From: Streptomyces sp. man185
Lineage (GTDB): Bacteria; Actinomycetota; Actinomycetes; Streptomycetales; Streptomycetaceae
DNA: 48,921 nt
Assembly: GCA_002551355.1 (NCBI GenBank)
Contig: NTHE01000062.1
Coordinates: 1 to 48,921 of the forward strand
Reading direction: 5' to 3'
The notes under the pieces were generated by a model. It was not told the origin of the DNA. It searched no databases and was given only the letters and a program-made list of their open reading frames with translations. Both the position numbers and the translations under genes were made by a program. How positions within the stretch are numbered: the first letter of the stretch is position 1; every line of letters starts with the position of its first letter. Positions 16,500-24,065 of this stretch are shown piece by piece.

Positions 16500-17048
16500 A
16501 TGACTCGTTCCACGCAGCGTCCGCTGCTGTTCCTCGACGTCGACGGTCCGCTCATTCCCTTCGGCGCGCCTGCCCCGTACCCGGTCTACGAGACCGGCTC
16601 CGAGGCCCCGGGCGCGGGGGAGAATCCGCTCCTGACCAGGATCAATCCGCAGCACGGGCCCCGGCTCGCGGCCCTGTCCTGCGAGCTCGTCTGGGCGACG
16701 ACGTGGATGGAGGACGCGAACACCTGGATCGCGCCTCGTATCGGCCTGCCGCCGTTGCCCGTCGTCGGACTGCCGGAGTCCTCCGAGGCCGGCTGCGCGG
16801 CCGGTTACGAGGAGGAGGAAGAGGACGTGAGGAGCGGGCTGCACTGGAAGACCCGCGGCCTCACCGCATGGGCCGCCGGCCGCCGCTTCGTCTGGGTCGA
16901 CGACGAGATCACCGACACGGATCGGGCCTGGGTCTCCGCCCACCACGCGGGCCCCGCGCTGCTCCACCGGGTGGATCCCCGGCAAGGCCTGAGGGACGGC
17001 GACTACACGGTCCTCGACGCCTGGCTCCGGCGCCCCGTGGTCGCCTAG
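16500..17048 (+). CDS. HAD-like domain protein
   Basis: The 182-residue product begins RPLLFLDVDGPLIPFG, HAD motif I with both aspartates. A late WVDDEITDTDRAWV supplies the acidic pair of motif IV. The middle (CELVWATTWMEDANTW) and LHWKTRGLTAWA are shared by a group of short actinobacterial HAD-domain proteins of unknown substrate. A cap domain is minimal and an acidic EEEEED stretch interrupts the centre. No ribosome binding site precedes the ATG; TATCGT eight bases upstream may be a -10 giving a leaderless transcript. Confidence 0.82.
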   Translation: MTRSTQRPLLFLDVDGPLIPFGAPAPYPVYETGSEAPGAGENPLLTRINPQHGPRLAALSCELVWATTWMEDANTWIAPRIGLPPLPVVGLPESSEAGCAAGYEEEEEDVRSGLHWKTRGLTAWAAGRRFVWVDDEITDTDRAWVSAHHAGPALLHRVDPRQGLRDGDYTVLDAWLRRPVVA

Positions 17049-17088
17049 CGCCTCGCGTCACCCCGCTCGGGCTTCGTCCCGAAGCCGG

Positions 17089-17673
17089 TCAGGCCACGCT
17101 TCTCCGGCAGGAGAGGACCACCAGGAACGGCCACAGGGCCTGCAGGAACGTCACGACGCGCTCGGCGACACCGGGGGCTCTGCCGCTCTGCAGCTCCGCC
17201 AGGAACCACAGAGCGCTCGCGAACATCAACGCGCTCGCGGCGAGCGACACATCGAGTCTCAGCCCCCACGGCGCCGGTCCGCGGCCCCGGACGGCGGCCA
17301 GAGGCGGCCATGCGGCCAGCAGCACAAGGCCCATGGTGGCCACCGCCCCGTGCTCCAGCGCCCCGCCGCTGTTCGGGACCGGCACCAAGGTCAGGGCCAG
17401 TGCGGAGAGTCCGCCGCCTGCCAGGGCCACCCGCCCCGCGAGCGCCGCCTGCCGGAGCACGTGCGCCGTCAACACGTAACTCGTTCCCAGCACGAGAAGC
17501 GTCCCCGTCATCAGCCAGTAACTGGTTGCGCCGTAGGAGGCCAGCACGCTCAGGGTCTGCGACGCGGGGTCGTACGCCGGTTCTTGGCGCTGCTGAGCAA
17601 TCATCCAGGAGCCGACCAGCAGGAAGGGGGCACATCCGGAGGAGACCAAGGCCCACCAGGGAGCAGATCGCAT
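17089..17673 (-). CDS. DUF998-family integral membrane protein
   Basis: The 194-residue product is almost entirely hydrophobic, with six likely transmembrane segments starting at residues 5, 45, 75, 105, 138 and 170. The N-terminal MRSAPWWALVSSGCAPFLLVGSW and YDPASQTLSVLASYGATSYW are characteristic of DUF998, a widespread family of unknown function. The ATG at 17673 gives the family's usual length; upstream frame sequence is low-complexity. It converges with the HAD gene and diverges from the winged-helix gene across 165 bases. Confidence 0.85.
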   Translation of the reverse strand: MRSAPWWALVSSGCAPFLLVGSWMIAQQRQEPAYDPASQTLSVLASYGATSYWLMTGTLLVLGTSYVLTAHVLRQAALAGRVALAGGGLSALALTLVPVPNSGGALEHGAVATMGLVLLAAWPPLAAVRGRGPAPWGLRLDVSLAASALMFASALWFLAELQSGRAPGVAERVVTFLQALWPFLVVLSCRRSVA

Positions 17674-17838
17674 TGCGTCAGCATAAATGCGGGTATCTTG
17701 CCCTCTGCTGATCTCCGCTTCTCCGGCCGACCGCGCCGCCGGCCGCCTGTCCTGTCCGCGCCCCGCGGCCGGCCCCGGGGGCGGCGGACGGGGCGGCGCC
17801 GGGGGTAGCGTCGGAACCCCGTGGTGAGGAGGCAGCGG

Positions 17839-18924
17839 TTGAACGGCACCGCCCGGATCGATGTGAGCCGCGAGCAGGTCCTGCGCTACCGCGTGGCGGC
17901 CCACGGGTTCGACCGCGCCTCCTCCGCGCCCGAGGTCCTGGCCCTGGGCGTCCAGGACACTCCGTACGGCTCCGCCCCGGTGGCGCTCGCCGCGAGGGGC
18001 GCCTCCTCCGCCGGCCTTGAGCGCGTCTGGTCCCTGCGCGGCGCGCCGCATCTGCACCGGCGCGCGGAGCTGGCGACGCTGGCCCGGGCCCTGTGGCCGC
18101 TCGACGACGCCGACGCCACCGCCCGGATCAGCACCTCGGTGATCAAGGAGGGGGCGAAGCTCGGGCTGGCGGCCTACCGCGTCACGGCCGAGGCCTTTCG
18201 CCGGACGGTCGTCGAGCCGATGGGGAAGGGCGCGGCAAGTACGGCGGTGAGCGCGGCCGTGCCGGAGTCGCTGACGTTCTGGTGCGCCGCGTGCGGGGCG
18301 CGGCACATCTCCGGTCTGCTGTTCCAGCAGGCGGGGCTCTTCGGGTCGGTGCGGGTAGGCACGGACCGGGGGAAGACGGTTCTCTCGCCGCTCGGCTCCC
18401 CGTTCCCGGTGCCGGACGCGGCGGCGGGGACGGGGGACCTCATCGGCGCCTGTCTGCGCTTCCTCGGTCCGGCCGGCCGCGCCGAGGTGGCCGCGTCCCT
18501 CGGGACACGGCCGACCGCGATCCGGTCGGCGTGGCCGGACGGGCTCGTCGAGGTCGCGGTGGACGGTGTGCCGGCCTGGCTCCCGGAGTCCGAGGCGGAC
18601 GCGCTGCGCGGGGCGCCGCGCACCGATGCCGTACGGCTGCTCCCTCCGGGCGATCCCTACCTCCAGGCGCGGGACCGCTCGCTGCTGCTGCCCGAGAGGG
18701 CCCGGCAGAAGGAGCTGTGGCGGGCCGTCGGCGGGCCGGGAGCCGTGCTCGCGGGTTCGGAGATCGTCGGCACATGGCGTGTTCGGGCCTCGGGTCGGCG
18801 CGCGGAGGTGACGGTTACGGGGTTCGGGGCGTTGTCCGCCGCGGTGCGCAGGGCCCTGGAGGCCGAGGCGCAGACCGTGGCCGGGGCCCGTGGGGCCGAG
18901 GAGGGGCTCCTGCGGTTCGCATGA
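17839..18924 (+). CDS. Winged-helix DNA-binding protein (HTH_42, AlkZ/YcaQ-like)
   Basis: The 361-residue product matches the HTH_42 family: VSREQVLRYRVAAHGF, LALGVQDTPYGSAPVALAAR, LERVWSLRGAPHLHRRAEL and the C-terminal DPYLQARDRSLLLP followed by LAGSEIVGTWRVRASGRRAEVTV. AlkZ and YcaQ members are DNA glycosylases that unhook interstrand crosslinks or remove alkylated bases using a Gln-containing motif near the first winged helix. Here VQDTP occupies that region, so the activity may differ. The TTG at 17839 follows GAGGAGG at seven bases and is preferred to the GTG at 17821. It converges with the next gene, leaving 20 bases. Confidence 0.85.
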   Translation: MNGTARIDVSREQVLRYRVAAHGFDRASSAPEVLALGVQDTPYGSAPVALAARGASSAGLERVWSLRGAPHLHRRAELATLARALWPLDDADATARISTSVIKEGAKLGLAAYRVTAEAFRRTVVEPMGKGAASTAVSAAVPESLTFWCAACGARHISGLLFQQAGLFGSVRVGTDRGKTVLSPLGSPFPVPDAAAGTGDLIGACLRFLGPAGRAEVAASLGTRPTAIRSAWPDGLVEVAVDGVPAWLPESEADALRGAPRTDAVRLLPPGDPYLQARDRSLLLPERARQKELWRAVGGPGAVLAGSEIVGTWRVRASGRRAEVTVTGFGALSAAVRRALEAEAQTVAGARGAEEGLLRFA

Positions 18925-18944
18925 CCGGCTCGGGGTGCCGGCGT

Positions 18945-19739
18945 TCAGCGGTCGGTTCCGGCCTTCGCCCGCCGGATGGGCATCATCGTCTCCGCCGCCT
19001 CCTGCGCGAGGTGGTCGAGGATCAACCGATTGACCAGAGCAGCCTTTTCCAGAGGAACCAGGTGGGAAGCCCCGGGAACGACGGCCAGTTCGGCGTCCGG
19101 GATCGCGCGGTACAGGGCGGTGGTGTGCTCCAGCGTCATCAGGTCGTCATCGCCGACCATGACGAGGGTGGGGGCCTGGACGCGGGCCAGGTCCTCGGTC
19201 GTCAGCGTCGGCTGGGTGCGCCACATGTCGATCACCTTCGCGGCCACCACCGGCCAGTGGTCCGGTCCGTCCGGTGCCACGGGCTCGTACAGCTCCCGGA
19301 AGAAGGCCAGGTCGGGCCCGGTGGGCGTCATCGTGTCGAGCATCGACGGGTCGGTGAAGCACTCGGGGCCCGGGCGGAAGTTGGCCCCGATGGCGACGAC
19401 CTTGCGGACGAGGTCGGGCCGGCCCATGGCGACGAGCAACGCCACCACTCCCCCGTCGCTCCAGCCCACCAGGTGTGCCGGTCCCTGGACGACCGTCTCC
19501 AGGAAGGCCACGGTGTCGTCGGCCATGCCCTGGTACGTCAGCGGTCCCGCGACGTCGGCCGTGTGCCCGTGGGCGCGCCGTTCCGGCAGGTGCACGCGGT
19601 AGGCGGCGGCGAGGTCGGCGCGCTGGGCGCCCCACGTGTCGTTGGTGCAGAAGCCGCCGTGCAGCAGGACCAGCGGATCGCCGGCCCCCTCGGTCTCGTA
19701 CCAGGTCCTGACTCCGGGCAGGTCCGCGTACTCACCCAT
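18945..19739 (-). CDS. Alpha/beta-fold hydrolase
   Basis: The 264-residue enzyme shows oxyanion-loop LVLLHGGFCTNDTW, nucleophile elbow GWSDGG, acid-region VMVGDDDLMTLEHT and catalytic His in PGASHLVPLE. It is an ordinary soluble hydrolase of the esterase/lactonase type, and the substrate cannot be told. The ATG at 19739 starts directly with the first strand (MGEYADLPGVRTWYETEG). The 127 bases to the upstream TetR stop suggest possible co-transcription with that regulator, which is on the same strand. Confidence 0.92.
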   Translation of the reverse strand: MGEYADLPGVRTWYETEGAGDPLVLLHGGFCTNDTWGAQRADLAAAYRVHLPERRAHGHTADVAGPLTYQGMADDTVAFLETVVQGPAHLVGWSDGGVVALLVAMGRPDLVRKVVAIGANFRPGPECFTDPSMLDTMTPTGPDLAFFRELYEPVAPDGPDHWPVVAAKVIDMWRTQPTLTTEDLARVQAPTLVMVGDDDLMTLEHTTALYRAIPDAELAVVPGASHLVPLEKAALVNRLILDHLAQEAAETMMPIRRAKAGTDR

Positions 19740-19866
19740 CGTCCAGACCTCCGGGGCTGTCGTCGTCTCCGTCTGCGGCCAGTCTGCTCGGTGGCATCCT
19801 GGGCCGCCACACGAGCCGGTGCGGCCCCGGCGGAGGGGACGGAGGGGGCGGAGGGTGACCGGGGCG

Positions 19867-20595
19867 TCAGGCGTCGCCCGGGTCACTCCCGCGCCGCACG
19901 CGCCGGACGCTCGCCTCCGCGCTGTCGAGCAGCATCTCCAGTGCCGTGGGGTAGGCGCTGTCGTTCATCCTCGCGACCAGCAGCGGCGCGAGGGCGGCGA
20001 TGTTGGGGTGGGTGCTCGCGGGCAGCCGGGCATAGGTGGCGCGCCAGACCTGCTCGTCGGCGGTCCGTGCCGCTTCGGGCAGGGCGAGGCTCGCGGCGTC
20101 CAGTGCGGCGAACGCGAGTGCCTGGTCGACGAACGCCTGGTAGATGCGTACGACGTCCGGGTCGGGCAGTCCGGTCGACCGCAGGATGCCGAGGACCGCC
20201 TCGTCCCCGGCGATCTCGTTGGCACGGCCGCTGACCCGGCTGGCGGTCAGCACCGCGGCCTCCGGGTGGGCCAGGTAGGCGGTGTGGATACGCAGGCCGA
20301 CCTCGCGCAGGTCCTTCCGCCACTGTCCCGCGGGCCGCCAGCCCCGCATCGCGCGTCCGATCAGTTCGTCGGCGATGGCCAGGGTCAGGTCGTCGATGCC
20401 GCGGAAGTAGCGGTAGAGCGTGCTCGGGTCGGCTCCGAGCGCCACGCCCAGGCGTCGCACGGTCAGTCCGTCCCTGCCGTGTTCGTGGAGCATGCGCAGC
20501 GCCGTCTCCACGATCAGGCGCTGGGTGACGACCACGCCCTGCCGGGTCGGCCGCCTGCGCCGCCGTCCTTCCTCCGGAACCACTTCCTTCGCCAT
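19867..20595 (-). CDS. TetR/AcrR-family regulator
   Basis: The 242-residue protein has an N-terminal helix-turn-helix (TQRLIVETALRMLHEHGRDGLTVRRLGVALGADPSTLYRYFRGIDDL) preceded by a basic stretch of five arginines, and a TetR C-terminal ligand/dimer domain (TAYLAHPEAAVLTASRVSGRAN). GGAGG lies eight bases before the ATG on the minus strand. It diverges from the saccharopine-dehydrogenase-like gene, and a dyad fitting a TetR operator lies between them. The inferred role is control of itself and that enzyme. The ligand is unknown. Confidence 0.93.
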   Translation of the reverse strand: MAKEVVPEEGRRRRRPTRQGVVVTQRLIVETALRMLHEHGRDGLTVRRLGVALGADPSTLYRYFRGIDDLTLAIADELIGRAMRGWRPAGQWRKDLREVGLRIHTAYLAHPEAAVLTASRVSGRANEIAGDEAVLGILRSTGLPDPDVVRIYQAFVDQALAFAALDAASLALPEAARTADEQVWRATYARLPASTHPNIAALAPLLVARMNDSAYPTALEMLLDSAEASVRRVRRGSDPGDA

Positions 20596-20655
20596 CGGAG
20601 CCTCCTCTTCCGTTCCGGCCCGGGCGCGGGTACGTCGGGACCCGCACCTTACGCC

Positions 20656-20670
20656 AACATCGTTGACGTT
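20656..20670. promoter_or_regulatory. Putative TetR operator
   Basis: AACATCGTTGACGTT has six-base arms of the form AACRTC/GAYGTT around three central bases. It lies between the TetR gene and the divergent saccharopine-dehydrogenase-like gene and includes a TTGACG that could be the -35 of the latter. Confidence 0.6.
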
Positions 20671-20751
20671 GCTCAAGGGCGGCCCTTTCATGGACGAATC
20701 CAAGGGCACCGGCCAGTACGGCCCAGCTCATCGACGAAAGGCATATCCGCC

Positions 20752-21960
20752 ATGCGCGTACTGCTCGTCGGCGCAGGTGGCGTGGGTACGGCGATCACCA
20801 GGATCGCCGCCCGCCGCTCCTTCTTCGACCACATGGTCGTCACCGACTACGACCTCTCCCGGGCCGAGGCCGCCGTGGCCGCGCTCGGTGCGGACGGGGA
20901 CAGGTTCACCGCGCTGCGTGTCGACGCCTCGGATCGGGCGGCGGTCACCGCCCTGATCGCCGAGCAGCGGTGCGACATCCTCGTGAACGCCACCGACCCC
21001 CGGTTCGTGATGCCGTTGTTCGACGCGGCGCTGGCCGCCGGCGTCGACTATCTGGACATGGCCATGTCCCTGTCCTCCCCGCATCCGGAGCGCCCGTACG
21101 AGGAGTGCGGGGTCAAGCTCGGCGACGGGCAGTTCGAGCGGGCCGCGGCGTGGGAGGAGGCAGGCCGGCTCGCACTCGTCGGGGTGGGTGTCGAGCCGGG
21201 GCTCTCCGACGTCTTCGCCCGTTACGCGGCGGACGAACTGTTCGACGAGATCGAGGAGATCGGCGTCCGGGACGGCGCGAATCTCAGCGTCGAGGGCTAT
21301 GACTTCGCCCCGTCGTTCTCGATCTGGACCACCATCGAGGAGTGCCTGAACCCCCCGGTGGTCTGGGAGAAGGACCGGGGCTGGTTCACCACGGCCCCGT
21401 TCAGCGAGCCGGAGGTCTTCGACTTCCCCGAGGGCATCGGTCCCGTCGAGTGCGTCAACGTCGAGCACGAGGAGGTCCTGCTCATCCCGCGCTGGGTGGA
21501 GTCCCGGCGCGTCACCTTCAAGTACGGGCTGGGCGACGAGTTCATCGAGACCCTCAAGACCCTGCACCGGCTCGGCCTCGACCGCACGGACAAGGTGACC
21601 GTGCCCGGTGGCGCCGTGTCCCCCCGTGACGTGGTCGCGGCCTGCCTGCCCGATCCGGCCTCCCTCGGCGAGCTGATGCGGGGCAAGACCTGTGCCGGCA
21701 CCTGGGTGAAGGGCACGAAGGACGGCGCGCCCCGCGAGGTGTACCTCTACCACGTCGTCGACAACCAGTGGTCGATGGCTGAGTACGGCTCCCAGGCCGT
21801 GGTCTGGCAGACGGCGATCAATCCGGTGATCGCCCTGGAACTCCTGGCGAACGGCGCATGGAGCGGCACGGGAGTGCTGGGCGCCGAGGCCCTGCCCCCG
21901 CGCCCGTTCCTCGATCTGCTCGTCGCGTACGGGTCCCCGTGGGGGCTGCGCGAGCAGTGA
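20752..21960 (+). CDS. Saccharopine dehydrogenase-family oxidoreductase
   Basis: The 402-residue product begins MRVLLVGAGGVGTAITRIAARR, a Rossmann dinucleotide fold, followed by DYDLSRAEAAVAAL and CDILVNATDPRFVMPLFDAALAAGVDYLDMAM, typical of the saccharopine dehydrogenase/homospermidine synthase family. The C-terminal domain (VGVGVEPGLSDVFARYAADEL, MAEYGSQAVVWQTAINPVIALELL) is the usual catalytic/dimer region. Family members reduce or oxidise C-N bonds of amino acids such as lysine-glutamate conjugates. The exact substrate is not evident. AAAGG lies about 11 bases before the ATG. A divergent TetR probably controls it. Confidence 0.9.
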   Translation: MRVLLVGAGGVGTAITRIAARRSFFDHMVVTDYDLSRAEAAVAALGADGDRFTALRVDASDRAAVTALIAEQRCDILVNATDPRFVMPLFDAALAAGVDYLDMAMSLSSPHPERPYEECGVKLGDGQFERAAAWEEAGRLALVGVGVEPGLSDVFARYAADELFDEIEEIGVRDGANLSVEGYDFAPSFSIWTTIEECLNPPVVWEKDRGWFTTAPFSEPEVFDFPEGIGPVECVNVEHEEVLLIPRWVESRRVTFKYGLGDEFIETLKTLHRLGLDRTDKVTVPGGAVSPRDVVAACLPDPASLGELMRGKTCAGTWVKGTKDGAPREVYLYHVVDNQWSMAEYGSQAVVWQTAINPVIALELLANGAWSGTGVLGAEALPPRPFLDLLVAYGSPWGLREQ

Positions 21961-22013
21961 CCGGGGGCTCGTTGGCGGCCGCCGGAAGAAGTCGCGAAGT
22001 TCTCGGGCGACGA

Positions 22014-22040
22014 TGTCGAGAACCCGTATCCGGCTCCGTC
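22014..22040 (+). promoter_or_regulatory. Putative ECF42 promoter upstream of the YciI/sigma pair
   Basis: TGTCGA (22014-22019), 17 bases, then CGTC (22037-22040). This matches the -35 TGTCGA / -10 CGTC pattern reported for ECF42 sigma factors, as I recall it. It lies about 50 bases before the YciI ATG and suggests autoregulation by the sigma factor encoded next. Confidence 0.7.
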
Positions 22041-22091
22041 CCCGTAGTGAGAGCGGCCACAATGGGCCGCACAGCACCGAGGAGTGACACC

Positions 22092-22499
22092 ATGGCCAAG
22101 TACCTGCTGCTCAAGCACTACCGCGGAGCCCCCGTCGCGGTGAACGACGTACCGATGGACCGGTGGACGCCCGAGGAGATCTCGGCGCACGTGCGGTACA
22201 TGCGGGACTTCGCGGACCGGCTGGAGAAGACCGGGGAGTTCGTCGACGGCTCGGCGCTCGCTCCCGAGGGTTCGTGGGTCCGGTACGACGGTGAGGGCCG
22301 CCCGCCGGTCACCGACGGGCCGTTCGCCGAGACCAAGGACCTCATCGCCGGCTGGATGATCATCGACGTCGACAGCCACGACCGGGCCGTCGAGCTGGCC
22401 GGGGAGCTGTCCGCCGCTCCAGGGGCGGGCGGGAAGCCGATCCACGAGTGGCTGGAGGTGCGCCCGTTCCTGACCGCGCCGCCCACCGTCACGGAGTGA
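22092..22499 (+). CDS. YciI/DGPF-domain protein
   Basis: The 135-residue protein is a YciI-like (YCII/DGPF) domain: MAKYLLLKHYRGAP, then PPVTDGPFAETKDLIAGWMIIDVDSHDRAVELAGEL containing the DGPF signature, and IHEWLEVRPF. The fold is a ferredoxin-like dimer. The His/Asp pair of YciI enzymes is not clearly kept. Such genes are characteristic neighbours of ECF42 sigma factors. The sigma gene starts seven bases after this stop, so the two are an operon. Confidence 0.92.
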   Translation: MAKYLLLKHYRGAPVAVNDVPMDRWTPEEISAHVRYMRDFADRLEKTGEFVDGSALAPEGSWVRYDGEGRPPVTDGPFAETKDLIAGWMIIDVDSHDRAVELAGELSAAPGAGGKPIHEWLEVRPFLTAPPTVTE

Positions 22500-22506
22500 C
22501 ACCTCG

Positions 22507-23652
22507 ATGAACGAGCTCCTCCTGCGGAGCCTCACGCCGGGCGTGCTCGCCGTCCTCGTCCGCCGCGGAGCAGACTTCGCGGCGGCCGAGGACGCCGTGC
22601 AGGACGCCCTGGTCGAGGCGGTCCGCGTATGGCCGGGCGACCAGCCGCGGGATCCGAAGGGCTGGCTGGTCACGGTCGCGTGGCGGCGGTTCCTGGACGC
22701 GACGCGGTCGGAGGCCGCCCGGCGGCGGCGCGAGGACCTCGTCGACGAGGAGCCCGCACCCGGGCCGGCGTCCTCGGTGGACGACACGCTCCAGCTGTAT
22801 TTCCTGTGCGCCCATCCGAAGCTGACGCCGTCGTCCGCCGTCGCGCTGACCCTCCGGGCCGTCGGCGGGCTCACGACCCGTCAGATCGCGCAGGCCTATC
22901 TGGTGCCCGAGGCGACGATGGCGCAGCGCATCAGCCGCGCGAAGCGCACCGTCTCCGGCGTCAGGTTCGAACAGCCCGGCGATGTCGCCACCGTTCTGCG
23001 CGTGCTGTATCTGGTCTTCAACGAGGGCTATTCCGGGGACGTCGACCTCGCCGCCGAGGCGATCCGGCTGACCCGTCAGCTCGCGGCGGCGATCGACCAC
23101 CCGGAGGTGGCGGGGCTGCTCGCCCTGATGCTGCTCCACCATGCCCGGCGCGCGTCCCGGACCGCGCCGGACGGGAGCCTGGTGCCGCTCGCCGAGCAGG
23201 ACCGGGGCCGCTGGGACACCGCGATGATCTCCGAGGGGGTCGGGGTCCTGCAGGCGGCTCTGGCCCGGGACCGGCTGGGCGAGTTCCAGGCCCAGGCGGC
23301 CATCGCGGCGCTCCACGCCGACGCGCGGGCCGCCGAGGAGACCGACTGGGTGCAGATCGTCGAGTGGTACGACGAGCTCGTGGGCCTGACGGACAGCCCG
23401 GTCGTCCGGCTCAACCGGGCGGTGGCGGTCGGCGAGGCCGACGGTCCGCGCGCCGGGCTGGCCGAACTCTCCGCACTGAGCGACGCGTTGCCCCGTCATA
23501 CGGCGGTGGCGGCGTATCTCCACGAGCGCGACGGCGACCTGCCGACGGCGGCCCGGCTGTACGCGGAAGCCGCCCACAGGGCCCCCACGCTCGCCGAACG
23601 CGACCATCTGACCCGCCGGGCCGCGCGGCTCAACGCCGGTCTTCGGCGCTGA
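22507..23652 (+). CDS. ECF42-type RNA polymerase sigma factor with C-terminal extension
   Basis: The 381-residue protein has a region 2 (VRRGADFAAAEDAVQDALVEAVRVWP, PRDPKGWLVTVAWRRFLDATRSEAARRRRE) and a region 4 (LTLRAVGGLTTRQIAQAYLVPEATMAQRISRAKRTV). Unlike ordinary ECF factors it continues for about 200 residues with a DUF6596/TPR-like domain (VLYLVFNEGYSGDVDLAAEAIRL, LNRAVAVGEADGPRAGLAEL). This layout and the DGPF neighbour identify group ECF42, which has no anti-sigma factor; the C-terminal domain is thought to be needed for activity. It is translationally close to YciI (seven-base gap, GGAG inside the YciI end). Confidence 0.95.
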   Translation: MNELLLRSLTPGVLAVLVRRGADFAAAEDAVQDALVEAVRVWPGDQPRDPKGWLVTVAWRRFLDATRSEAARRRREDLVDEEPAPGPASSVDDTLQLYFLCAHPKLTPSSAVALTLRAVGGLTTRQIAQAYLVPEATMAQRISRAKRTVSGVRFEQPGDVATVLRVLYLVFNEGYSGDVDLAAEAIRLTRQLAAAIDHPEVAGLLALMLLHHARRASRTAPDGSLVPLAEQDRGRWDTAMISEGVGVLQAALARDRLGEFQAQAAIAALHADARAAEETDWVQIVEWYDELVGLTDSPVVRLNRAVAVGEADGPRAGLAELSALSDALPRHTAVAAYLHERDGDLPTAARLYAEAAHRAPTLAERDHLTRRAARLNAGLRR

Positions 23653-23911
23653 GGGCTCGACCGCCTCCACCGTTCTGGAAGGGGTGGGCCGGTCCGGCGT
23701 ACGGCTCGGAGGCCAGGCCGAGGACCGGCCTGCCGCGCACATCCCCGACCAGGGCCGGGAAGCATGGCTTCTCCAGCCCGCTTCCAGGCTCTTCGGGCGG
23801 CTCCGGCGCCCAGTCTCGCGCGCGCCCGGCACACTGCCGTACTGGCGGAAACCACGGGACGCGGGGTTCCTCCCGGTGCCCCGTACAGGCGGGGCAGACC
23901 CTCACACCGTG
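23653..23911. other. Spacer with a terminator candidate after the sigma gene
   Basis: The 400-base gap to the HtaA gene starts here. CAGGCCG (23714-23720) pairs with CGGCCTG (23726-23732) around five bases and may terminate the YciI-sigma operon. A minus-strand frame at 23630-23905 beginning MRVCPAC was considered but lacks support. The iron-box promoter follows. Confidence 0.45.
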
Positions 23912-23940
23912 ATGACAATTAGGTAAGCCTCACCTAATAT
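23912..23940 (+). promoter_or_regulatory. DmdR/DtxR-type iron box on the HtaA-protein promoter
   Basis: TTAGGTAAGCCTCACCTAA (23919-23937) is a near-perfect 19-bp iron box. ATGACA (23912-23917), 17 bases, and TAATAT (23935-23940) form the promoter, so the box fills the whole spacer and overlaps the -10. Repression by iron-loaded DmdR1 is expected. Confidence 0.92.
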
Positions 23941-24065
23941 ACGACTGTCGTCTTCGGGTCCCCACACGCCGAGAAGCCGGTATCCCCCCTTCTTTCGTAC
24001 GCCTCCCGGGCACGGCTCCGTACCTACGCGCGTCGTCCCCCTCCCCCGAAGGAGACATGCAGCGC

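Noticed and set aside
13800..16985. Minus-strand open frame of 1061 residues opposite the PA14/propeller gene
   Set aside because: It is a GC-rich antisense shadow with Arg/Val/Gly/Leu-rich composition and no domain. The plus strand encodes a clear multidomain secreted protein.
23630..23905. Minus-strand frame starting MRVCPAC in the sigma/HtaA spacer
   Set aside because: The cysteines are confined to the first residues, there is no Shine-Dalgarno sequence, and the remainder looks like noncoding GC-rich sequence overlapping the sigma gene end.
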